From Ruminiclostridium sp. (GTDB taxonomy: Bacteria; Bacillota_A; Clostridia; Oscillospirales; Ruminococcaceae): 7,492 bases of DNA. Positions 1-6,917 of this stretch are shown one piece after another; positions within the stretch are counted from its first letter, which is position 1, and each line of letters begins with the position of its first letter. The notes below the pieces were generated by a model that made no database searches, had not been told where the DNA came from, and saw nothing but the letters and a program-made list of their open reading frames with translations. The stretch covers positions 1 to 7,492 of the forward strand of contig JAFZOA010000711.1 of assembly GCA_017550775.1 (NCBI GenBank). Direction: 5' to 3'. The position numbers and the translations under genes were made by a program.

Positions 1-2
1 AT

Positions 3-1313
3 ATGTCGGGAGATGATAATTTGGAACTTTTAGTTCAATATATAACATACAATTTTATGACGCTGATGATATTGATAATACTGTCGGCGATGATGCTTGC
101 GAACAGAAAGATAAATGTCCCCGCTTCGGGATATTTAAAGACTTCAGCCGTACTGCTTTTTCTTATAACGATAGGAGCCTTTGTGGGCGAGTGGGCATCG
201 GGTTTTACCCCCGAAAATACAGCCGATCTCGGTCCCGTCATCGTTATACACACGGCAGCATCGGTATTCTGCTATATCTGCCGGCCGTTCGTTATCCTGA
301 CGGAGCTTCTTGCGATAATTCCGAACGCCAAGCATAAATTTCTGCTTGCGATACCGGCGCTGATAAACAGCGCAATATACGCGATTGCTCCGTTCACGTT
401 TAAGCTGGTTTTCACATTCGGCGATACGAACTCGTTTTACAGAGGCGATCTCGGATATACAATATATGTCGCTATGTTATTCTATGTGGGTGCTCTCATA
501 TTCAGTTCCGTGAAAAGATTCAGGACACGAAGCCGTTCACAGAATATCATCATAGGCGGTATGACGATTATTACGATAGCCGTGACGATAATGGAGGCAA
601 CATATACCGGCCCCTCATTTACCGAGCCGGTGATGGCGCTTGCGATACTCACGTACTATATGTATCTTGTTACCATATATCAGCAGGAGATAAGGGAAAG
701 CCTCGCGGAAAAGGAGCTTCATATCGCAAATGACAAGATGAAGCTTTTACAGCAGCAGATACGTCCTCATTTCATATACAATTCCCTCGGTGTAATACGC
801 TCGCTTACAAAGAAGAATACAGACAAAGCCGTTGAGTGCATCGACAACTTCTCCGAATATCTGAAAGCTCATATCCGCGCCATACAGGCGGCAGAGGTCA
901 TCCCGTTCCGGAAGGAGATCGAGAACGTGGAAGCTTATCTGGCGCTTGTGCAGGCCGACCACGATATGAACCTTACGATAATATATGACATTCGGGAGGA
1001 CAAGTTCGGGATACCGCCTCTGACGCTCGAACCCCTTGTTGAGAACGCGGTGAAGCACGGAATATCGAAAAACGGCGGTGTTATCACTATTTCGTCGGAA
1101 TACGATGACGATAATATTATTATAAAGGTCACAGATGACGGTTCAAAGCCGGAGGAACTGACTCAAAGGGAGCAGGATCGCCTCGGTATAGGTTTTGAGA
1201 ATACGCGGCAGAGAATAAGCCTGCATTGCGGCGGAACGCTTGAGCTGAAGACTACAGAAACGGGAACAACTGCAGAGATTAAGATGCCGAAGGAAGGGAG
1301 CACGAATAAATGA
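3..1313 (+). CDS. LytS/YesM-like membrane sensor histidine kinase
   Basis: Sensor kinase of 436 aa that should autophosphorylate and pass phosphate to the response regulator encoded next. The N-terminal half (about residues 12-228) has roughly seven hydrophobic helices (near 15-33, 46-63, 78-100, 113-130, 152-170, 182-197 and 208-226), a 7TM-type sensor without a large extracellular domain. A short coiled linker leads to the His_kinase domain: QQIRPHFIYNSL at 251-262, with H256 the likely phospho-acceptor. The ATPase part has the N-box EPLVENAVKHG (343-353), a DDG G1 box (378-380) and GIGFENTRQRISL (395-407). These are hallmarks of the LytS/YesM group rather than the classical EnvZ/PhoR group. 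The ATG lies three bases into the window, so its ribosome site cannot be seen and the true start could be further upstream. The stop overlaps the next gene as ATGA, which implies translational coupling. The ligand is unknown; a peptide or cell-envelope signal fits the neighbourhood but is inference. Confidence 0.9.
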   Translation: MSGDDNLELLVQYITYNFMTLMILIILSAMMLANRKINVPASGYLKTSAVLLFLITIGAFVGEWASGFTPENTADLGPVIVIHTAASVFCYICRPFVILTELLAIIPNAKHKFLLAIPALINSAIYAIAPFTFKLVFTFGDTNSFYRGDLGYTIYVAMLFYVGALIFSSVKRFRTRSRSQNIIIGGMTIITIAVTIMEATYTGPSFTEPVMALAILTYYMYLVTIYQQEIRESLAEKELHIANDKMKLLQQQIRPHFIYNSLGVIRSLTKKNTDKAVECIDNFSEYLKAHIRAIQAAEVIPFRKEIENVEAYLALVQADHDMNLTIIYDIREDKFGIPPLTLEPLVENAVKHGISKNGGVITISSEYDDDNIIIKVTDDGSKPEELTQREQDRLGIGFENTRQRISLHCGGTLELKTTETGTTAEIKMPKEGSTNK

Positions 1314-1915
1314 ATATACTTGTAGCGGACGATCAGCATATGATCGTTGAGGATCTGATCGACGAACTCAGAAAGATAATGCCGGACGCAAGGATAGAGG
1401 GAACTTCCGATCCCAGAGAAATAATAGGAATGTGTAAAGATGTAAATTTCGATGTCGTTTTTATAGATATCGAAATGCCCGGAAGGAACGGTATAAGCAT
1501 CGCCAAGGATCTTCTGAAACAGCATCCGAAAATGAACATCATATATATCACGGCGTATGATCAGTACGCTGTGGAAAGCTATGAAACGTTTGCGAGCGCG
1601 TTTCTTGTAAAGCCGATAAGCTCCGCAAAACTGAAGAATGTTCTCAAAAATCTGCGTCACCCGGTATCTGACATAACCGACGAAAAGATAACGGAACAGT
1701 ACGCCGGAAGCCCCCTTGTGGGCAGGAAGATCGAAAAATACCGCAAGGAACGCGATCTTTCAAGGGCAGAGCTTGCGGAGCTTATGGATGTCGCAATGCC
1801 GACGGTCTATCGCTGGGAGACCGGGGTACGGATACCGGACATGGTGACTATTATGAAGCTTGCGCGTGTACTCGGGGTCAAATACGACCAATTCATAGAT
1901 GACAGCGATCTTTGA
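1310..1915 (+). CDS. Response regulator with XRE/Cro-type HTH output domain
   Basis: Cytoplasmic DNA-binding regulator of 201 aa, partner of the kinase it overlaps by four bases (ATGA). The receiver domain (about 1-116) has the acidic pair D7/D8, phospho-acceptor D53 in FIDIEMPG, T81 in ITAYD and K101 in LVKP, so all catalytic receiver residues are present. A linker (117-136) leads to an XRE/lambda-repressor-like helix-turn-helix at about 138-195 (KYRKERDLSRAELAELMDV, then TVYRWETGVRIP). A purine-rich ribosome site, GGGAG at 1296-1300, lies 9 bases before the ATG. LytS-type kinases usually pair with LytTR- or AraC-output regulators, so an XRE output is uncommon. The receiver with an HTH suggests a phosphorylation-controlled transcription factor; its targets are not shown by the sequence. 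The leader upstream of the peptide gene at 3861 is a plausible target, but this is inference. Confidence 0.9.
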   Translation: MNILVADDQHMIVEDLIDELRKIMPDARIEGTSDPREIIGMCKDVNFDVVFIDIEMPGRNGISIAKDLLKQHPKMNIIYITAYDQYAVESYETFASAFLVKPISSAKLKNVLKNLRHPVSDITDEKITEQYAGSPLVGRKIEKYRKERDLSRAELAELMDVAMPTVYRWETGVRIPDMVTIMKLARVLGVKYDQFIDDSDL

Positions 1916-1962
1916 TACCGGAAATATGGAATTCTGACATTCAGAGGAATGGAGCAAAACAA

Positions 1963-3690
1963 ATGAAAAAAAAGAAACTTCTTGTACAGGTCGGTGTGCT
2001 GATAGCGATATTCTTCGTTGTTATGCTTGCTGCGGGCGGATTTATCATTTATGGTGGAAGCACAACGATGTACCTGAACGCGAAGAACGAGATGATAGAC
2101 CGCGATCTTTTGCGTATGCGGGACTTTGTCGAGAGTGTTCCGGGGATATCGAGTCTTCTCGATTACTGGCGGGACAATCCCGATGATACAGTCCGTGAAT
2201 TGACGGAAGAGGAAACAGAAAAAGGATATGAGATATATGCCGGCGAAGACTGGTACGGTCTGACGGATGAGACCTTTGAACAGATCAATGATTATCAGAA
2301 GCTCGCTATGGCGCACGATTATTACAGCTACTTTGCCGGAAGGCTGAACGATGAACAGCATGATTTCGGCTACGGGGCAATTTATTGCATAGACATAAGT
2401 CCCGAAAACGAGGGGTTTATTTACGCCAAAGGCGACGGCGAAAATCTCTATGAATTCACTTCGCTCGGAGGTAAGCTGGATATGGATATATCCGGACAGC
2501 GAGCTGTGCAAAAGATCCTTTCGGGACAATACAATTCCACCGAATACGAAATAGTCGATGATTACAACGGGAAGAGCGTTTATATAGGATATGCTCCCGT
2601 AACCGTGAACGGCAATGTGAAGTGCGCAGTCTGCATCTTCTACGACTGGAGCGAGTTTCAGAAGAGTATGAGCCAGAACCTGTCCGTTATGGTGATAGTC
2701 GGTCTGGCCGTAATGATCATTGTCTTTTTGCTTCTTCTGAATTATCTGTATTCTATCGCGCTGAAGCCTGTAACACAGATACAGAGCAATGTGCGCGAAT
2801 ACCGGGAAAATAAGGACAGCGTTCAGATCGTCGAAAAAATGAAGCAAATAAACTCGGAGAATGAATTCGGAGTGCTTGCGGACGATATTTCGGAACTTGC
2901 CGAAGAAATGGAACGGTTCACGAACGAAAATATCAGGCTTGCGGGTGAACAGGAGCGCGTCGCGGCTGAACTCGACTTTGCGACTAAAATACAGAGCGGG
3001 TCTTTGCCGACTGAATTTCCCGCGTTTCCGGATCGCAGTGAATTTGAACTGTACGCTTCGATGACACCCGCAAAAGAGGTCGGCGGTGACTTCTACGACT
3101 TCTTCCTTATTGACGACGATCATCTCGCGCTCATTATCGCGGACGTTTCGGGAAAGGGCGTACCGGCTGCGCTGTTCATGATGTCATCTATGATACTGTT
3201 ACACGATCGTGCGCTTATGGGCGGGAAGCCCTCCGAGATACTTGAATTCGTAAATGAGCGGATATGTTCCAAGAACCCGTTTGATATGTTTGTAACGGTG
3301 TGGCTCGGAATACTTGAAATAAGCACCGGAAAGCTGTCGTGTGCAAACGCAGGACACGAATGGCCCGAAGTAAAGACCAGCGAAGCCTTTGGACTTATGA
3401 GGGACAAACACGGCTTTGTTCTCGGAAGTATGACGGGTATGAAATACGGAACTTACGATATACAGTTCCAAAAGGGTGATACCGTGTTTGTCTATACAGA
3501 CGGCGTTGCGGAGGCGACGAATGCTTCCGGTGAGCTTTTCGGAACGGACAGGCTGACCGAAGCCCTCAATACAGCGCCCGACGGCACACCGGAGGAGCTT
3601 GCCGCGGCTGTGGGAAAAGCGGTCAGCGAGTTTGTCGGAGACGCGCCGCAGTTTGACGATCTTACAATGCTTTGCCTTAAATACAACTGA
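1963..3690 (+). CDS. Membrane HAMP-PP2C (RsbU/SpoIIE-type) serine phosphatase
   Basis: Membrane-bound protein phosphatase of 575 aa. The order is TM helix 1 (about 7-30), an extracytoplasmic sensor of about 205 residues (31-236), TM helix 2 (about 241-261), a HAMP linker (about 262-318), a coiled coil (about 305-340) and a PPM phosphatase domain (about 340-575). Metal-binding motifs are GGDFYD (374-379), ADVSGKG (393-399), YTDGVAEA (511-518) and FDDLTM (564-569), giving Asp 376, 394, 513 and 565. This family typically dephosphorylates an anti-sigma-factor antagonist (STAS protein) in partner-switching pathways. ATG 1963 is chosen over an in-frame TTG at 1912 because GGAG (1951-1954) sits 8 bases before it, the TTG would overlap the preceding gene's stop codon, and MKKKK before the first TM helix is a typical membrane N terminus. 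It lies 47 bases after the regulator gene, so co-transcription is likely. No STAS or anti-sigma gene is in the window, so the substrate is unknown. Confidence 0.9.
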   Translation: MKKKKLLVQVGVLIAIFFVVMLAAGGFIIYGGSTTMYLNAKNEMIDRDLLRMRDFVESVPGISSLLDYWRDNPDDTVRELTEEETEKGYEIYAGEDWYGLTDETFEQINDYQKLAMAHDYYSYFAGRLNDEQHDFGYGAIYCIDISPENEGFIYAKGDGENLYEFTSLGGKLDMDISGQRAVQKILSGQYNSTEYEIVDDYNGKSVYIGYAPVTVNGNVKCAVCIFYDWSEFQKSMSQNLSVMVIVGLAVMIIVFLLLLNYLYSIALKPVTQIQSNVREYRENKDSVQIVEKMKQINSENEFGVLADDISELAEEMERFTNENIRLAGEQERVAAELDFATKIQSGSLPTEFPAFPDRSEFELYASMTPAKEVGGDFYDFFLIDDDHLALIIADVSGKGVPAALFMMSSMILLHDRALMGGKPSEILEFVNERICSKNPFDMFVTVWLGILEISTGKLSCANAGHEWPEVKTSEAFGLMRDKHGFVLGSMTGMKYGTYDIQFQKGDTVFVYTDGVAEATNASGELFGTDRLTEALNTAPDGTPEELAAAVGKAVSEFVGDAPQFDDLTMLCLKYN

Positions 3691-3725
3691 AATAAGCCAA
3701 AAGCCAATTATGGCGTTTCCCGGAA

Positions 3726-3752
3726 TATTACCGCTGCGGTAATAGATTTTTT
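3726..3752 (+). terminator. Rho-independent terminator after the phosphatase gene
   Basis: A perfect 8-bp inverted repeat, TATTACCG / CGGTAATA (3726-3733 and 3737-3744), with a 3-base CTG loop is followed by GA and six T (3747-3752). It lies 36 bases past the stop codon at 3690 and should end the kinase-regulator-phosphatase transcript. The stem is AT-rich, so termination may be only partial. The palindrome directly abuts the next promoter and could also serve as an operator. Confidence 0.65.
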
Positions 3753-3771
3753 CATATTTTTATGCTATAAT
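3743..3771 (+). promoter_or_regulatory. Extended -10 promoter of the peptide-synthetase operon
   Basis: TATAAT at 3766-3771 is a perfect -10 hexamer and is preceded by TGC, giving an extended -10 (TGN at 3763-3765). The -35 box is poor: TAGATT at 3743-3748 with 17-base spacing matches TTGACA at only three positions, which an extended -10 can tolerate. Transcription should begin near 3777-3779, giving a leader of about 80 bases before the TTG start at 3861. The weak -35 would suit an activator, possibly the XRE-type response regulator encoded upstream (inference). Confidence 0.6.
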
Positions 3772-3790
3772 CAATGGTATAAGAACAGAA

Positions 3791-3810
3791 GTCTGCATTT
3801 ACGCGCAGAC
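3791..3810 (+). promoter_or_regulatory. Hairpin in the 5' leader of the precursor gene
   Basis: GTCTGC (3791-3796) and GCAGAC (3805-3810) form a perfect 6-bp inverted repeat around an 8-base loop. It lies about 12-33 bases downstream of the predicted transcription start and 36 bases upstream of the GGAGG ribosome site. AGAACA occurs just before it (3782-3787) and just after it (3811-3816). No T-run follows, so it is not a terminator. It could stabilise the mRNA 5' end or mark a protein-binding site. No known riboswitch class is recognised. Confidence 0.4.
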
Positions 3811-3860
3811 AGAACATATCGGCAAACGATCGAAACTTTGTAAACGGAGGTCAGAACACC

Positions 3861-4160
3861 TTGAAAACATTACAGGAACTTTACAGCGAAATAATCAAGA
3901 ACGATGAGCTCAAAAAGCAGTTTACCGAGGCTGCGAAGAGTGGCACGACAGTTGACTTTGCAAAGGCTAACGGTGTGGAAACTACAATGGACGAGATCAA
4001 GGGGTTCCTTGAAGGTGTGCATAAAGCTGACGGTGAGCTTGACCCCTCCGAGCTTGAAAACGCCGCAGGCGGTACATGCGTTTCCTCCAATAACAGCGAT
4101 GAACCCAATTGGTCCTCATTATCTATCGGTCCCAATCCTGCAGGCTGCGTCAGATGGTGA
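3861..4160 (+). CDS. Nif11-type leader RiPP (class II lanthipeptide) precursor
   Basis: Precursor peptide of 99 aa. Residues 1-71 form a long acidic, helical leader resembling Nif11-like leader peptides (LQELYSEIIKNDELKKQF, then VDFAKANGVETTMDEIKGF). It ends in ELENAAGG, a double-Gly site for a C39-type protease. Residues 72-99 are the core, with Cys at 73 and 96 and seven hydroxy residues (T72, S75, S76, S79, S85, S86, S88), ending in CVRW. The start is TTG at 3861, 10 bases after GGAGG (3846-3850). No other start leaves the leader whole. It is first in its operon, 13 bases before a LanM-family enzyme, which is the expected modifying partner: Ser/Thr would be dehydrated and Cys could add to the products. 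Leader and core lie in one frame with no break. The product and its activity are unknown. The Nif11 leader assignment is by motif memory, not a search. Confidence 0.88.
   Translation: MKTLQELYSEIIKNDELKKQFTEAAKSGTTVDFAKANGVETTMDEIKGFLEGVHKADGELDPSELENAAGGTCVSSNNSDEPNWSSLSIGPNPAGCVRW
4074..4157 (+). other. Predicted core peptide of the Nif11-leader precursor
   Basis: This is the 28-residue segment after the double-Gly motif (G70-G71), precursor residues 72-99. It begins TCVSS and ends GPNPAGCVRW. Only two Cys are present, at core positions 2 and 25, so at most two thioether rings or one disulfide can form. Ser/Thr sit at core positions 1, 4, 5, 8, 14, 15 and 17. The last eleven residues lack Ser and Thr and contain two Pro. 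Trp occurs at positions 13 and 28. The cleavage point is inferred from the GG rule and could be shifted by further proteolysis. Confidence 0.7.
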
Positions 4161-4173
4161 ACATAAGTACAAT

Positions 4174-6903
4174 ATGGAAAAGAAAAGAACCGGAAATGCC
4201 GACATTCTGGAAGAGTGCGGCTGCTTAAGATTTATAGAAAAGCACGAAGAGACATTTATCGCGGGTCTGGAGTGTTCAGTTCAGGACGCGTTCCGTCTGC
4301 TTGATGACAGTGCGGTGAAAGCGCTTCGGAAAACGCTTCGTCAGCGTCTGCTGTCATTGTACATACAGCCGCTTATGCTGCATATTAACAAGGCGATGCA
4401 GCGTTATGACCCTGTCGGTGTGATGCTCGGCAGAACAGACCCCGAAGCGCTTCGGAAAGCTGCGGCGGACGTCCTTCGTTGTGCTGAGGAAAACGCGGGT
4501 GGCGTTGATATATGGCTTCACGAGCAATATCCCTTGCTTGAAACATACACACAAAGCGTGCGCGATAACACAGCGGCGGCATTGCGGGAATTCCTTGAAC
4601 GGGTAGTCTCGCGGAAGGTCGATATATCCTCGCTTTTGCCGGAGAATAAGCCGTTTGAAAGGATAACCGGTCTTTCGACGGGCGGCGCGGATATGCACAG
4701 GCACGGCAGATGCGTGATAGGTGTCACGACAGACGCGGGAGTATTCTACTATAAGCCGCATGACTGCCGCATAGACGCGCTTTACGAGCGGATAGTGTCG
4801 AAGTGGTTCTCCGACTGCACCGAAGCGCCGAGGGTACTGGAGGGCGACGGTTACGCGTTCATCTCCGCGCTTGTACATACCCCTGTGCAGTCGGAAGCTC
4901 AGATCGCGGAGTATTACCGCAATTTCGGCATACTTACGGCATTGTTCCACGGGCTCGGCAGCAGCGATATGCACCAGGAAAACATCATGGCGTGCGGAAC
5001 AAGACCATCGGCTATCGACCTTGAAACCCTGCTGAACCTGAGCGCTGCGGACAGAGCCGGACAGACGGCGGAAAATCGGGATAAGACGGTGGAGGAGTTC
5101 GCGCTTTCGGTGATGCGCACGGGCGTACTGCCTGCGCGGATATACAAGAGAGGACTGATATCGCCGTTATACTGTACCGATGATCGGGTCTCGTGTCTTC
5201 CCGTGTATGACGGAAAGAGGGTAACCGTTGAAGGATATGAAAACGATTTTTTGGAAGGCTTTTCGGAGGGCTACGAACGTATGCTTGCCCACCGTGAGGA
5301 GATAAAAGCAATGCTTGACGAGTATCGCGGTTCCACACTGCGTATCGTTGTGCGCAACACGGTATATTACGCGCATATATGCGCAATGCTGCATCAGCCG
5401 AAATACATGGTCTCCGAAGAAGCCCGTCGGAAGGTATATGATATGCTCGGCAGTCCGTTCACGGCTTCCGGTGCCGAACCTGACCGCGAGTTTGTGGAGT
5501 ATGAGTGGAAATGTGTGCTGCAAGGCGATATACCTTACTATTGCACCGCGCTGGACAGGTTTGACCTGTGCGGTGAAGATCCGGACGAGACAGTGAAGCA
5601 GGGTTACTATAAACGCAGTGCAATTCAGGCGACGATACGCTTTCTTGACAGACTTTCACCGGAGGAAGAACGGTTCGAGCTTGATATCATACGAACAGCG
5701 TTCGCCCATGCTCCGCTCGATGTGCCGAAGCCGGAGGGCAAAACGGCTCTTGCCGTGTCTCCTGCCGGCAAGGACACTCTCGCTGCGGAAGTGCGGGATA
5801 TATACGCAAAACTCAAAGCCGATACGGTTCGCTGTACGGACGGCAGCCCGATGTGGATAGCTACGGCGGAAACGCTTGCGGGAAATATGGCTGTCGGAAG
5901 GATCGCCGCTTTGTCCGACGCGGGAAGATTTCTTGCAGAGCTGGTATTATCTGGGCTGTTTACGGATGTTCACGATGAAGCCATGGTGCTTTCGGAGGAA
6001 TGTACGGAACGGATAGTCTCGGATCTGCGCTTTATGAATGAAACTGACCTCGGGACGGAGAGCCCGGTATTTCCCGCAGGACTTTTCGGCGGTGCGGGAA
6101 GTCAGCTCCTGTCTTTGCTGAAAATGTCGGAAGCGGGTATCGCGGGAGCCGATGAAGCGGTGAAGCTGCTGATAAACGCACTGGCGGAAAAGAATGTATT
6201 TGAAAACAAGAAAAATACCGCAGCCGAAGGCAGCGCGGGACTTATAACTGCGCTTGCGGCTGTCGCATCGTTTTACAAGGAAAGCGATCCCGGACTGTAC
6301 GGCGGGATAACGGCTGTCCTGCGTTCCCGCGCCGACAGCCTTGCGGAAGCGCAGCCCCCCGAAAGAGCCGATATGCCCTATGGCAGCGTGGGATACGGAG
6401 CCGCCTTTGCCGCCGCTTACGGAGTTTTGGGCGAACAGAAGTACGCCGAATGTGCGGAGAAAATGTTCAAAGCTGTCGAAGAGGAGTATTCCACGGAGCT
6501 CGGCGGCTGGTGCGACTTTGAAGCCAAATCGAAGAGGTTTGCTGACAAAGGTCCTCACGCCGCGGGCATATTCCTTGCCGCCGACTATGCGCAGGAGCGG
6601 CTCGGAGCTGCGGACAGCGCCGTTTCCCGTGTCCGCGAGCTCGCGCTGAGCAGTATGCTCGCGGAGGAGAACCTTTATCACGCGGACACGCTTGCCGAGG
6701 GCAACGCTCTGACAGCGTTGGCACTGCTGAAAGCAGGTGAGCGCGAAGCGGCGGGAAGGTTGCTTGAAGCGATGAGGCAGAGGGCGGAGAAAAACGGCTG
6801 TTATCAGGTCACAGAGCCGGGAATACGCAGTTTCTTCGACCCCTCGCTCATACACGGCACGCTTGGCTGCGGGGCAGCGATGATACGCTATATCAAACAA
6901 TAA
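4174..6903 (+). CDS. lanM: LanM-family lanthipeptide synthetase, cyclase half lacks zinc ligands
   Basis: Class II lanthipeptide synthetase, 909 aa (usual LanM about 900-1100), expected to phosphorylate and dehydrate Ser/Thr of the adjacent precursor. The dehydratase (about 80-540) shows GGADMHRHG (170-178; D173, H175), YYKP (192-195; K194), SSDMHQENI (263-271; D265, H267, N270), IDLETLL (281-287; D282, E284) and LRIVVRNTVYY (389-399; R390, R394, T396), so all recognisable catalytic residues are kept. The LanC-like part (about 550-909) keeps toroid motifs: GLFGGAGS (636-643), EGSAGLITAL (685-694) and a SLIHGTLGCG C terminus (891-900). However, the catalytic-HG position reads MPYGSVG (Y736), the WCHG zinc motif reads KGPHAAG (792-798), and the CHG motif reads LYHAD (834-838), with only H836 left. 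ATG 4174 is chosen because the open frame further upstream overlaps the precursor gene. The ribosome site is weak (GGTGA at 4156-4160), suggesting coupling to precursor translation. Confidence 0.93.
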   Translation: MEKKRTGNADILEECGCLRFIEKHEETFIAGLECSVQDAFRLLDDSAVKALRKTLRQRLLSLYIQPLMLHINKAMQRYDPVGVMLGRTDPEALRKAAADVLRCAEENAGGVDIWLHEQYPLLETYTQSVRDNTAAALREFLERVVSRKVDISSLLPENKPFERITGLSTGGADMHRHGRCVIGVTTDAGVFYYKPHDCRIDALYERIVSKWFSDCTEAPRVLEGDGYAFISALVHTPVQSEAQIAEYYRNFGILTALFHGLGSSDMHQENIMACGTRPSAIDLETLLNLSAADRAGQTAENRDKTVEEFALSVMRTGVLPARIYKRGLISPLYCTDDRVSCLPVYDGKRVTVEGYENDFLEGFSEGYERMLAHREEIKAMLDEYRGSTLRIVVRNTVYYAHICAMLHQPKYMVSEEARRKVYDMLGSPFTASGAEPDREFVEYEWKCVLQGDIPYYCTALDRFDLCGEDPDETVKQGYYKRSAIQATIRFLDRLSPEEERFELDIIRTAFAHAPLDVPKPEGKTALAVSPAGKDTLAAEVRDIYAKLKADTVRCTDGSPMWIATAETLAGNMAVGRIAALSDAGRFLAELVLSGLFTDVHDEAMVLSEECTERIVSDLRFMNETDLGTESPVFPAGLFGGAGSQLLSLLKMSEAGIAGADEAVKLLINALAEKNVFENKKNTAAEGSAGLITALAAVASFYKESDPGLYGGITAVLRSRADSLAEAQPPERADMPYGSVGYGAAFAAAYGVLGEQKYAECAEKMFKAVEEEYSTELGGWCDFEAKSKRFADKGPHAAGIFLAADYAQERLGAADSAVSRVRELALSSMLAEENLYHADTLAEGNALTALALLKAGEREAAGRLLEAMRQRAEKNGCYQVTEPGIRSFFDPSLIHGTLGCGAAMIRYIKQ

Positions 6904-6917
6904 CGGGTGACACATAT

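Noticed and set aside
1933..1945. TCTGA-CAT-TCAGA inverted repeat between regulator and phosphatase genes
   Set aside because: Only five base pairs, with no T-run; too short to call a terminator or operator with confidence.
1912..1962. TTG start at 1912 for the phosphatase
   Set aside because: It lies in the regulator's stop codon, has no clear ribosome site, and adds 17 residues before a natural MKKKK plus TM start at 1963 that has GGAG in front of it.
1807..3123. 438-codon open frame on the minus strand
   Set aside because: It mirrors the phosphatase gene, whose + strand frame has full PP2C motifs. The antisense product has no recognisable domain and no supported start.
3703..3714. GCCA-ATTA-TGGC small inverted repeat just after the phosphatase stop
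   Set aside because: A four-bp stem with no following T-run; the stronger hairpin at 3726-3752 explains termination better.
3904..4173. In-frame extension of the LanM reading frame through the precursor gene, giving a 999-residue protein
   Set aside because: It would overlap almost all of the precursor in another frame, adds about 90 residues with no LanM motif, and ATG 4174 matches the normal LanM length and operon layout.
4319..4458. Near-identical 14-base segments AAGCGCTTCGGAAA (4319-4332 and 4445-4458)
   Set aside because: Both encode similar helix segments (KALRKT and EALRKA) inside the dehydratase; chance codon reuse is the simplest reason and no repeat array follows.
5947..6915. 322-codon open frame on the minus strand
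   Set aside because: It is a shadow of the GC-rich LanC-like half of the synthetase; the + strand carries the family's repeat motifs.
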